A DNA stretch of 64,000 nucleotides from positions 1,984,001 through 2,048,000 of the forward strand of contig NZ_JARTWB010000002.1 of NCBI RefSeq assembly GCF_031450785.1, read 5' to 3'. This DNA is from Caballeronia sp. LZ062 (lineage in GTDB: Bacteria > Pseudomonadota > Gammaproteobacteria > Burkholderiales > Burkholderiaceae). Of the stretch, positions 35,050 to 43,264 are shown piece by piece (positions within the stretch are counted from its first letter, which is position 1; the number at the start of each line of letters is the position of its first letter). The notes below the pieces were generated by a model that did not search any database, was not told the DNA's origin, and worked only from the letters and a program-made list of their open reading frames with translations. The position numbers and the translations under genes are program-made.

Positions 35050-37587
35050 TTAGAACTCGTAGCCGACCTGACCGCGCACACCGGTATCGCCGTGCGGCGT
35101 GATCGATGCAGCGGCGTTCACGAGCCAGCGGCTGTCGCGCGAGCGATACGTCGCACCGAGGCCCATTGCCGTGTAACCCTTGTAGTTGCCGACGCCTGCC
35201 GCGACCACCGTCTTGCCCGGCTGGCTCGGCGTGAGGTTCGGCATGGCCATCGCCGCCGCGACGCCTGCGAACGCCTGGCGCGCCGTGGCGTTGACGCTGT
35301 TCTGAACCGCGTTCAACTGGTTCATGTTAGCTGCGTCCGTGCCGTTGACACCCGGTGCGACGTTGGTCAGGCGACGTTCGTTACCGGCCGAACCGATGGA
35401 CACCGTGTTGTCTTCATCGGCGACGGAACCGCTGCCGATTGCGACCGAGTTGTTGCCCGTTGCCTTCGAACCGTTGCCCATCGCAGTCGAATTCGCACCC
35501 GATGCGACGGCCGGCGAGTCGGTGTTCTGCGATGCGAACGCCGAGCTGGCAGCCGCGACATTGTTGATCTGCTGCGTGAGGCTCGCGACGTTCTGATTCG
35601 TGGCGTAGAGCTGCGAACCGTTGACCGCGTCGAGGCTGTCGGCGGAGAGCGTGCCGGCGGCGACGCCCGTCACCGTACGCGCGCCTTGCGTGCCCGTCAT
35701 GTCGACGACCGTGCCGTCGTTGTCCTTGGCGACCGTGATGTTGCGCGTGGTCGCGTCCTGCTTCACCAGACCGACGTTGCCGCTCGAAATCTGCTGATTG
35801 ATGTTGCTGATATCGGTCGTGTTCTTCGCGATGTCGACCGTGTTCTGCGCGACATTGGTGTTCAGGTTGGCGATGTCCGCGGTGTTCTTGGCGATGTCGG
35901 CGCTGTTCTGAGCGATGTTCGCGGTGTTCTGCGTGACGGTCGTGCTGAGGCTGGCGATATCGGCCGTGTTTTGCGCCACGTTCTGATTGGTCGCATAGAG
36001 TTGCGAGCCGTTCACGGCATCGGTGCTCGTCGCGTTCAACTGCGCAGCCGTCACGCCCGTCACCGTGCGCGTGCCGCCGGTGCCCGTCATGTCGACCACG
36101 GTGCCGTCGGTGTTCTTGGCGACGGTGATGACACGCGTCGTCGGGTCTTGCTGCACCAGGCCCATCGCGCCGTTATTGAACTGGTTGACGATGTTGTTGA
36201 TGTCGGACGTGTTCTTGGCAATATCGGTCGTGTTTTGCGCAACGGCCTGATTCGTGGCGTAGAGCTGCGAGCCGTTGACCGCGTCGGTGCTGGTCGCGTT
36301 CAACTGCGCAGCGGTTACGCCCGTCACCGTGCGCGTGCCTGCCGTGCCCGTCATGTCTACGGTCGTGCCGTCCGTGTTCTTCGCGACCGTGATGTTGCGC
36401 GTCGTCGCGTCCTGCTGCACCAGACCGATCGTGCCGTTGTTGATCTGGGTGGACATGTTGGCAATATCAGTCGTGTTCTGCGCAACGTTTTGATTCGTTG
36501 CATAGAGTTGCGAGCCGTTGACCGCGTCGGTGCTGGTCGCGTTCAACTGCGCAGCGGTTACGCCCGTCACCGTGCGCGTGCCTGCCGTGCCCGTCATGTC
36601 CACGGTCGTGCCGTCCGTGTTCTTCGCGACCGTGATGTTGCGCGTCGTCGCGTCCTGCTGCACCAGACCGATCGTGCCGTTGTTGATCTGGGTGGACATG
36701 TTGGCAATATCAGTCGTGTTCTGCGCAACGTTCTGATTCGTTGCATAGAGCTGCGAGCCGTTGACCGCGTCGGTGCTCGTCGCGTTCAACTGACCCGCCG
36801 TCACGCCCGTCACCGTGCGCGTGCCTGCCGTGCCCGTCATGTCGACGGTCGTGCCGTCCGTGTTCTTCGCGACGGTAATGTTGCGCGTCGTCGCGTCCTG
36901 CTGCACCAGACCGATCGTACCGTTGTTGATCTGGGTCGACATGTTGGCAATATCGGTCGTGTTTTGCGCAACGGCCGTGTTCAGCTTGCCGAGTGCGTTG
37001 TCAACCGTCTGGAACGCCGATCCGACGTTGTTCGCGGCACCGGTGGTGCCATTGATCGAGTTGGCGTTGGTCAGCGCGTAGCTCGGAGCGGAAACAGAAC
37101 CGTCGGCGTTCGCCGAGGCGCCGCCGCCCAGCGCCGAGGCGGTCGAGCTCGCGAGCCCGAACAGTTGCGAACCGTTGACGGCGTCGAGGCTCGTGCTTGA
37201 CACCTCACCAGCCGCAAGTCCGCTCAGCAACACGTTCGAGCCCGAGGCCGTCGCGGTCATCACGTTGCTCGCCATGGAGCCGCTGCTATTCAGATAAAAC
37301 GCCGCCTTGCCTGACGTCAAGGCCAGCGCGGAGTGACCGGCCGGACTGCCGTTGTCCAGAATTGCGTACGGTCCGCTCAGACCGGTAACCCAGCTAGTGC
37401 AGTTACTGCCGTTCGCAGCGGTATTCGAACCATAGTTATACGTACCGTTTGCGTCGCTCAGACACATGACGCTTGCAGAGGCGGGGCCCGCATAGGCCAG
37501 CACGGCGGCAACGGCGCTCGCGCCGATCACGATTCCGCGGTTCGACTTCGGTTTATCGTTGCAAATTGCTTCAATGATTTTCGTCAT
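35050..37587 (-). CDS. Trimeric autotransporter adhesin (YadA-like), repeat-rich
   Basis: About 845 residues. An N-terminal signal region (basic KPKSNRG then hydrophobic, cleavage near YAGPASA) precedes the passenger. The passenger holds an 81-residue stalk module repeated several times, each with a DAVNGSQLY neck motif. It is followed by a YadA head-like segment (NSVAIGSGS), and the C-terminal YadA anchor barrel ends in GQVGYEF. It would trimerise and display an adhesive stalk on the cell surface. The usual extended signal (ESPR) is not seen. Start codon is uncertain: ATG 37587 or 37593, neither with a strong ribosome site. Confidence 0.9.
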   Translation of the reverse strand: MTKIIEAICNDKPKSNRGIVIGASAVAAVLAYAGPASASVMCLSDANGTYNYGSNTAANGSNCTSWVTGLSGPYAILDNGSPAGHSALALTSGKAAFYLNSSGSMASNVMTATASGSNVLLSGLAAGEVSSTSLDAVNGSQLFGLASSTASALGGGASANADGSVSAPSYALTNANSINGTTGAANNVGSAFQTVDNALGKLNTAVAQNTTDIANMSTQINNGTIGLVQQDATTRNITVAKNTDGTTVDMTGTAGTRTVTGVTAGQLNATSTDAVNGSQLYATNQNVAQNTTDIANMSTQINNGTIGLVQQDATTRNITVAKNTDGTTVDMTGTAGTRTVTGVTAAQLNATSTDAVNGSQLYATNQNVAQNTTDIANMSTQINNGTIGLVQQDATTRNITVAKNTDGTTVDMTGTAGTRTVTGVTAAQLNATSTDAVNGSQLYATNQAVAQNTTDIAKNTSDINNIVNQFNNGAMGLVQQDPTTRVITVAKNTDGTVVDMTGTGGTRTVTGVTAAQLNATSTDAVNGSQLYATNQNVAQNTADIASLSTTVTQNTANIAQNSADIAKNTADIANLNTNVAQNTVDIAKNTTDISNINQQISSGNVGLVKQDATTRNITVAKDNDGTVVDMTGTQGARTVTGVAAGTLSADSLDAVNGSQLYATNQNVASLTQQINNVAAASSAFASQNTDSPAVASGANSTAMGNGSKATGNNSVAIGSGSVADEDNTVSIGSAGNERRLTNVAPGVNGTDAANMNQLNAVQNSVNATARQAFAGVAAAMAMPNLTPSQPGKTVVAAGVGNYKGYTAMGLGATYRSRDSRWLVNAAASITPHGDTGVRGQVGYEF
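36256..36984. repeat. Three near-identical 243-bp tandem units in adhesin gene 1
   Basis: Units begin near 36256, 36499 and 36742. Each encodes the same 81 residues with only scattered base changes; the first two are almost identical. Two more diverged copies lie at about 35985-36255 and 35600-35830. The unit length is a multiple of three, so gain or loss of units would keep the frame. Confidence 0.9.
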
Positions 37588-37887
37588 AAACATGCATGCC
37601 GGGAAAGCCAACACCGGCGGATTCTCGATGGGTTAGGAAACACCACAGATTCGTAATGCAAACGAAGGAGGCTGAAACAAGAAACAACGAAGAGTGTTTC
37701 GACTGTCAGAAAGCCGTCGTTGATGGGAAAGTAATCGAACGCTTCTTTGCGGAAATCAACAATCTATGGATGCAGGCATCGTATTCAGATGCGCACGTGC
37801 TTCAAAGCAGACACTTCCGAAAAGATATAGACGGACTTCGAAATTGCGGACGACGGGCAATGCAGCCCGGCGGACGCGCGGGAGGCG
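37588..37887. other. Non-coding region upstream of adhesin 1
   Basis: A 300-bp stretch, visibly richer in A/T than its surroundings, holding the adhesin leader and promoter and the 3' end of the sensor-kinase transcript. A GAAGGAGG sequence on the plus strand (near 37662) is not followed by a credible gene. No clear promoter elements or operators were identified. Confidence 0.45.
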
Positions 37888-39189
37888 TCAGCAAACGATT
37901 CGAACGAGCAAACCGCCAGCCGGCGATTCTGCAAGAGCGATGGAAAAACCGTGGCGGTCGGCGATGCGCCGGACGATGGCGAGTCCCAATCCGCTGCCCG
38001 CCACGTCGGTGCGCTCCCTGTCCGCGTTTTGCCCCACGCGATAGAAGCGGCCGAAGACGCGCTCGCGCTCGGCTGCCGGAATGCCCGGTCCCGTGTCGGC
38101 GATCTCCACGACCGGATGTCCTTCTTGTACTTTTATTGAGACATCCACGCGCCCACCGACCGGCGTGTACTTGGTGGCGTTGTCGATGAGATTGTTGAAC
38201 ATGACGCGCAGCGCGTCTGCGTCGCCTTTGACGGTCGCAGGCTCGCTTCTCTCGATGCCGAGATCGACGCCCCGGTCCTGCGCGACGAGCACATAACCGC
38301 GCACGCACTCGCCGAGCAGCGCGCACAGATCGACAGGCGCCCGCGCGACCTGCGTGTCCGGCTCCGACCGCGCGAGCGCGAGCAACTGCTCCGCGAGCCG
38401 CGTCGCACGCGCGATGCCCTCGTTCAAATCGGTGAGCGCCTCGCGGCGCGCGGCGTCGTCGTCGGCGCGCGCGACGAGCTGCGCCTGAATCTTCACGGCG
38501 GCGAGCGGCGTGCGCAGTTCATGCGCGGCATCGGCGACGAAGGCTTTTTGCGTGTCGAGCGCCGTGGAAAGCCGCGCGAGCAGCGCGTTCAGCGCGCGCA
38601 CGAGCGGCCGCACTTCCTGCGGCAGACGCTGGTCCGACAGCGGGTCCAGCGCCTCGGGATGCCGCGAATCGAGCGCGCGCGTCACGCGTTGCAGCGGCGC
38701 GAGTCCGCGCCCGACGATCACCCAGATCGCGAGCCCGAGCAACGGCAACAACAGCACGAGCGGCCATAGCGTGCGCCATGCAACGCCTGCCGCCACGCGG
38801 TTTCTGATCGAAAGCGGCTGCGCGAGCTGTACGACGTTATCGCCGACGATCGCGCTATACACGCGCCATTCGCCGCGCGGCGTCGTCTCGGTGGAAAAGC
38901 CCAGTTCGGCATGCGGCGCGAGCGGCACGCGCGGATGCGAGTAGTACATCAGCACGCCGTTGCGGTTCCAGATCTGGATGACGACGCCTTCGTCCGTCTC
39001 GCTGCGGGAACTCAGCACCGACGAAAACGGCTCCGAAGGCAGCGCCGCCGCGATCTGCTGCAGCTGGTAATCGAAGAGTTCGTTGGCTTCGGCGAGCGCC
39101 TGCCGGTAGATGAGCCATCCGGCGAAGCCCACGCCCACGATCACGAGCGCGAGCAGCCAGACGAGAAGCTGGCGGCGAATCGACCGCAT
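37888..39189 (-). CDS. Sensor histidine kinase (QseC/PmrB-like)
   Basis: Inner-membrane sensor of 433 residues. The first membrane helix is about residues 8-28, the periplasmic sensor about 30-137, the second helix about 140-160. HAMP follows, then the H-box with phosphorylated His223 (AAHELRTPLAAVK). ATPase boxes are N (MFNNLIDNATKYTP), G1 (IADTGPGIP) and G2 (GSGLGLAIVRRIAD). The start overlaps the regulator stop by 1 bp (TGATG). It belongs to the QseC/PmrB/TctE group. The signal is unknown; envelope genes on both sides suggest an envelope cue. Confidence 0.9.
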   Translation of the reverse strand: MRSIRRQLLVWLLALVIVGVGFAGWLIYRQALAEANELFDYQLQQIAAALPSEPFSSVLSSRSETDEGVVIQIWNRNGVLMYYSHPRVPLAPHAELGFSTETTPRGEWRVYSAIVGDNVVQLAQPLSIRNRVAAGVAWRTLWPLVLLLPLLGLAIWVIVGRGLAPLQRVTRALDSRHPEALDPLSDQRLPQEVRPLVRALNALLARLSTALDTQKAFVADAAHELRTPLAAVKIQAQLVARADDDAARREALTDLNEGIARATRLAEQLLALARSEPDTQVARAPVDLCALLGECVRGYVLVAQDRGVDLGIERSEPATVKGDADALRVMFNNLIDNATKYTPVGGRVDVSIKVQEGHPVVEIADTGPGIPAAERERVFGRFYRVGQNADRERTDVAGSGLGLAIVRRIADRHGFSIALAESPAGGLLVRIVC

Positions 39190-39851
39190 CAGGCGTCCTT
39201 CGCGACCATGTAGCCGAGGCCGCGCACGTTGCGAATGAGATCGGCGCCGAGCTTCTTGCGCAGCGAGTGGATGTACACCTCGACGGTGTTGCTGCCGATC
39301 TCTTCGCCCCAGCCGTAGATCTTCTCTTCGAGCTGGCTCTTCGAAAGCACCGCGCCGGGGCGCGCCATCAACGCTTCGAGGAGCGCGAACTCGCGCGCCG
39401 AGAGCGCAACGGGCGAACCGGCGAGCGTCACCTGATGACCGACCGGATCGAGCGTCAGATTGCCATGGCGCACGAGCGATTCGCCCCGGCCCGCGTGACG
39501 GCGGATCAGCGCGCGCATCCGGGCGCCGAGTTCGTCGAGATCGAACGGCTTGACGAGATAATCGTCCGCGCCGGCGTCGAGGCCCTTCACGCGATCCGCA
39601 ATGGCGTCGCGCGCCGTGACGATCAGCACCGGCAGCGCGTTCGCGCGGGCGCGCAGTGTCTTGAGCACGTCGAGGCCGTCGCGCTTCGGCAGGCCAAGAT
39701 CGAGCAGCATGAGATCGTAGGCTTCGCCGGCGACGGCCGTGAGCGCCGCCTCGCCGTCCTGCACCCAATCGACCGCGAAACCGTCCGCGCGCAGCGCCTT
39801 GCGCACGCCCTCGGCGATCATCCGGTCATCTTCGACTAGCAGGATTCGCAT
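39189..39851 (-). CDS. OmpR-family response regulator (QseB/PmrA-like)
   Basis: A 220-residue response regulator. The receiver domain carries the acidic pair Asp8/Asp9, phospho-acceptor Asp51 (LLLDLGLP) and Lys near 102 (LVKPFD). The C-terminal winged helix (about 125-218) ends RNVRGLGYMV. It is co-transcribed with the sensor gene. A TTAAG-N6-TTAAG box 56 bp upstream of its start suggests autoregulation, and the same box precedes htrA. The assignment to QseB/PmrA is by overall similarity and the box type. Confidence 0.9.
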   Translation of the reverse strand: MRILLVEDDRMIAEGVRKALRADGFAVDWVQDGEAALTAVAGEAYDLMLLDLGLPKRDGLDVLKTLRARANALPVLIVTARDAIADRVKGLDAGADDYLVKPFDLDELGARMRALIRRHAGRGESLVRHGNLTLDPVGHQVTLAGSPVALSAREFALLEALMARPGAVLSKSQLEEKIYGWGEEIGSNTVEVYIHSLRKKLGADLIRNVRGLGYMVAKDA

Positions 39852-39907
39852 GGTGAGTCTGGAAGATTTGTGTCCGGCTCATTTTAGCCGCGCGGCTCGG
39901 CCGCAGG

Positions 39908-39923
39908 CTTAAACCGGACTTAA
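39908..39923 (-). promoter_or_regulatory. TTAAG-N6-TTAAG box upstream of the response-regulator gene
   Basis: Same direct repeat and 11-bp period as at 34937-34952, with the second copy again preceded by T. A -10-like TAAAAT (39886-39881) lies 21 bp downstream on the minus strand. Spacing to the -10 is therefore one helical turn longer than at htrA. The box is also 138 bp from the divergent dacB start. Confidence 0.55.
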
Positions 39924-40060
39924 CCCAAGCCGGGCGCGCCGCCCCGCCCGCCGCGTACGATTTCCGCAAGCCAGCTTGTCTACAATAGCCGCTTCGCCCG
40001 CGCCGGCCCGGCCCAACCCGCGCGGGGCAGTCAGAACTCACACCAAGAACGCACGCCCGT

Positions 40061-41665
40061 ATGCCGCTCTTCTCCCCGATTCCCGGTTCACTTTCCGCGC
40101 GTCTGTCGACGCTCGCATTCGCGGCGGCGCTTGGCTGCGCCGCACTGTCTCACGCACCCGAAGCCCACGCGCGCGGCGGCACCCGATCCGACTCGCAAAA
40201 GCACGCGCCCGAGCGCGCGGCGCGCGGGGCCATTGGCGCGAAGAAAACCGCGAAGGCGGAGAGAATCGCACGCGTTGCGCCGGCCGGTCCGCTGCCCGCC
40301 TCGGTGATGAGCGCGCTGGCACGCGCGCACGTGCCGCTTTCGTCGATGAGCGTGCTCGTGCAGCGCATCGGCGCGCCGGAGCCGATCGTCGCGATCAATG
40401 CCGACCGGCCGATGCTCCCGGCCTCGACGATGAAGCTCGTCACCACTTACGCGGGGCTGTCGCTTCTCGGACCGGATTACCGCTGGAAGACGACCGCGTA
40501 TGCCGACGGCGACGTCGACCCGCAAGGCGTGCTGCACGGCAACCTGTACATTCAGGGCACGGGCGACCCGAAGCTCGTGCCGGAGGAACTAATCGATCTC
40601 GTGGATCAGATTCGCAAGAGCGGCATCACGGGCATCGACGGCGCGCTCGTGCTCGACAAGCGCTACTTCGACGCCTCCACGCGCGATCTTCCCGCCTTCG
40701 ACAGCGACGAAGCCGCGCCGTACAACGTCGGCCCGGACCCGCTTCTCTATGCGTTCAAGTCGCTGTCGTTCACGCTGACGCCGAACCCCGACGGGCAAGT
40801 ATCCATCGACGTGCTGCCGCAACTCGCGCAGCTTCAGATCGACAACGAATTGCGCGTCACGCGCGGCGCGTGCGCGGGAACGCTGCCGGCGGCCTCGCCG
40901 AGCGTCGCGCAAACGCAGGGCGGCTTCGTGCAGGCGTCGTTCATCGGCGACTATCCGCTGCGTTGCGGCTCGCGCACGATCAACGTCGCGGCGCTCGATC
41001 ACTCGACGTTCTTCGCAGGCGGCTTTCTCGCGCTCTGGAAGCAGGCGGGCGGCACGTTCCAGGGCGCGACGCGCGAAGGCCCGACGCCTTCCGGCGCGCG
41101 GCTCGTCGGCACGCATCGCAGCCCGGTGCTGTCGGAAATCGTGCGTGACATCAACAAGTTCAGCAACAACGTGATGGCCCGCAACCTGTTCCTGACCATC
41201 GGCGCGGCGCAGTCCAAGCCGCCCGCGACCACCGCCAAATCCACGCAGGCCATCCAGACGTTTCTGCGCCGCAACGCGCTGCCGATGAACGGCCTGTCGC
41301 TCGACAACGGCTCGGGGCTCTCGCGCGACGAAGCGATCTCCGCGACATCGCTCGCCGACGTGTTGCAGGCCGCGAATGCGAGTCCGGTCGCGCAGGTCTT
41401 CGTCGAATCGCTGCCGATTGCCGGCGTGGACGGCACCATGCGCAACCGCCTGACGAACGCGGGCGCAGGCGGCAACGCGCACATCAAGACCGGCACGCTG
41501 CGCGACGTGCGCGCGATTGCAGGCTACGTCGGCGCGGCGAACGGCGAGAGCTACGTGGTGGTGAGCTTCATCAACGATCCGCGCGCCGAAGCCGCACGCG
41601 CCGCGCACGATGCGCTCCTCGAATGGGTCTACGAAGGCGCGCGCAAGCCGGGCATCGAAGACTGA
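40061..41665 (+). CDS. dacB: D-alanyl-D-alanine carboxypeptidase/endopeptidase (PBP4, DacB type)
   Basis: Class C penicillin-binding protein of 534 residues with a signal peptide (about 1-36). Active-site motifs are Ser122-x-x-Lys125 (PASTMK), SxN in FSNNVMARN, and KTG in HIKTGTLRD. It trims and cleaves peptidoglycan cross-links in the periplasm. The domain inserted between SxxK and SxN (about 170-330) is typical of PBP4. It is divergent from the two-component genes across a 209-bp promoter region that holds the TTAAG box. Confidence 0.9.
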   Translation: MPLFSPIPGSLSARLSTLAFAAALGCAALSHAPEAHARGGTRSDSQKHAPERAARGAIGAKKTAKAERIARVAPAGPLPASVMSALARAHVPLSSMSVLVQRIGAPEPIVAINADRPMLPASTMKLVTTYAGLSLLGPDYRWKTTAYADGDVDPQGVLHGNLYIQGTGDPKLVPEELIDLVDQIRKSGITGIDGALVLDKRYFDASTRDLPAFDSDEAAPYNVGPDPLLYAFKSLSFTLTPNPDGQVSIDVLPQLAQLQIDNELRVTRGACAGTLPAASPSVAQTQGGFVQASFIGDYPLRCGSRTINVAALDHSTFFAGGFLALWKQAGGTFQGATREGPTPSGARLVGTHRSPVLSEIVRDINKFSNNVMARNLFLTIGAAQSKPPATTAKSTQAIQTFLRRNALPMNGLSLDNGSGLSRDEAISATSLADVLQAANASPVAQVFVESLPIAGVDGTMRNRLTNAGAGGNAHIKTGTLRDVRAIAGYVGAANGESYVVVSFINDPRAEAARAAHDALLEWVYEGARKPGIED

Positions 41666-41960
41666 GCGCGGTCCGCGGAAGGCACGACATCGGGCGAGCG
41701 GCAATCCTGCAAAACCCGCGTTATTCGCGAACGGTCGTGCGCGAGAGCCGAAGATTTCTTCTAGGAAGTCACGCCCGCCGGGGCTTGCGCCGCGTGTACG
41801 CTGTCGGGACGGCGCGTGTCGCCCGTTGCGCGGCGGCTCGGACCGCCGGCCGTATCGCTCGACATCCGCCTGCTTTGCGGCACAATGAGATGCGGCAGTG
41901 ACGCGGCCACGAGCGCCGTGCGAAACAAATAGAAAACACCGAAGAACGGAGACGAGGTCC

Positions 41961-43064
41961 ATGAAGAAGCAACTCTCGATGCGCGCCGTGGTGCGCACTA
42001 CCCGCATCGCCGCCGCGAGCGCGGCATTCGCCCTGCTCGCCGCGTGCGGCGGTGGCGGCGACGACAACAACTCGACGCCTGCGGGCGGCGTCAAGCTCCA
42101 GGTCGTGTCGTTCGGCGACAGCCTCTCGGATGTCGGCACGTATTCGCCTGTCGCAGCGGCGAACTTCGGCGGCGGGCGATTCACGACGAATCCCGGCGAA
42201 GTGTGGGTGCAGAACGTCGCGAAGTATTACGGCGACACGCTCACGCCCGCGATGAGCGGCGGCTTCGGCACGCCGCCGGCCAATCTGACGGGCCTGGGCT
42301 ACGCGCAGGGCGGATCGCGCGTGACGAACCCCATCGGCGTCGGCCATCAGAGCACGGACCCCGCGAACTATGCGGGCGCGCTGACGGTGCCGGTCGCGCA
42401 GCAGGTGACGAACTATCTGTCGTCGCACGGCAGCTTCAATGCGAATCAGCTCGTGATCGTCAACGGCGGCGCGAACGACATTCTTTATAACCTGACCGCC
42501 GTTCAGGCCGGCCAGATGACGACCGCGCAGGCACAAGCCGCGATCGGTCAGGCGGCGCTCGATCTCGCGGGCATCGTCGGCAAGATCGTGCAAAGCGGCG
42601 CGACGCATGTGCTGGTGTCGGACATTCCGGATATCGGCGCCACGCCGCAAGGCATGATGAGCAACGCGACGACGCGCGCGCTGCTTACGCAGGCATCGCT
42701 AGGGTTCAATCAGGCGCTCGCCGCCGCGCTGACGCAGACCGGACTGATGTCGAAGGTCATCTATCTCGACATCGTTCCGACGCTCGCCACTATCACGGCG
42801 AACTTCGGACAGTACGGGTTCACGGTGTCGAACACGGGCACGGCCTGTAATCTGCAGGCGATGGCCGCGGCGGCGCAGAAGTTCGGCGAGCCGAACCCGC
42901 AAGCGTTCGCCACGTCGCTATTCTGCTCGCCGCAGACGTTGACCGTGGCCGGCGCGGATCAGACGTACATGTACGCGGATACGGTGCATCCGACGACGCA
43001 TCTGCACGCGCTCTATGCGCAGCTCGCGGAGCAGACGGTCGCCAAGTCGGGCTTAGGAAAGTAG
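41961..43064 (+). CDS. GDSL-family lipase/esterase, lipoprotein
   Basis: SGNH/GDSL hydrolase of 367 residues with a lipoprotein signal (lipobox LLAAC, Cys29) followed by a Gly/Asp linker. Block I is FGDSLSDVG with nucleophile Ser54. Block III includes GGANDI. Block V is ADTVHPTTHLHALY with the catalytic Asp and His. It probably acts on lipids or acylated polymers at the outer membrane. The start at 41961 follows GACGAGG; a 21-residue extension upstream was rejected. It is a single gene ending at a terminator. Confidence 0.88.
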   Translation: MKKQLSMRAVVRTTRIAAASAAFALLAACGGGGDDNNSTPAGGVKLQVVSFGDSLSDVGTYSPVAAANFGGGRFTTNPGEVWVQNVAKYYGDTLTPAMSGGFGTPPANLTGLGYAQGGSRVTNPIGVGHQSTDPANYAGALTVPVAQQVTNYLSSHGSFNANQLVIVNGGANDILYNLTAVQAGQMTTAQAQAAIGQAALDLAGIVGKIVQSGATHVLVSDIPDIGATPQGMMSNATTRALLTQASLGFNQALAAALTQTGLMSKVIYLDIVPTLATITANFGQYGFTVSNTGTACNLQAMAAAAQKFGEPNPQAFATSLFCSPQTLTVAGADQTYMYADTVHPTTHLHALYAQLAEQTVAKSGLGK

Positions 43065-43088
43065 GTTCCCGTTCGACGCGCCGTTATC

Positions 43089-43125
43089 AAGCCGCCCAGC
43101 TTTCGGCTAGGGCGGCTTTATTTTT
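43089..43125 (+). terminator. Rho-independent terminator of the GDSL gene
   Basis: AAGCCGCCC (43089-43097) pairs with GGGCGGCTT (43110-43118) around a loop that can itself fold further, followed by TATTTTT. Confidence 0.88.
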
Positions 43126-43264
43126 GGACGCTTTTTGAATGTCTACGCGCGATCGCGTGCTGGCAGCACGCTTCTTTCGGCAGTCAGCCACACCCAATCG
43201 CTGCTTTTTATCAGCGATCCTAACTTTCTGTGGCGGACCTAAACCGCCAGTTCACGCGGGCCGA

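Noticed and set aside
35038..37200. A 720-codon open frame antisense to adhesin 1
   Set aside because: It lies opposite the repeated adhesin modules and simply mirrors their periodicity. There is no ribosome site and the product has no recognisable fold, while the minus-strand adhesin is unmistakable.
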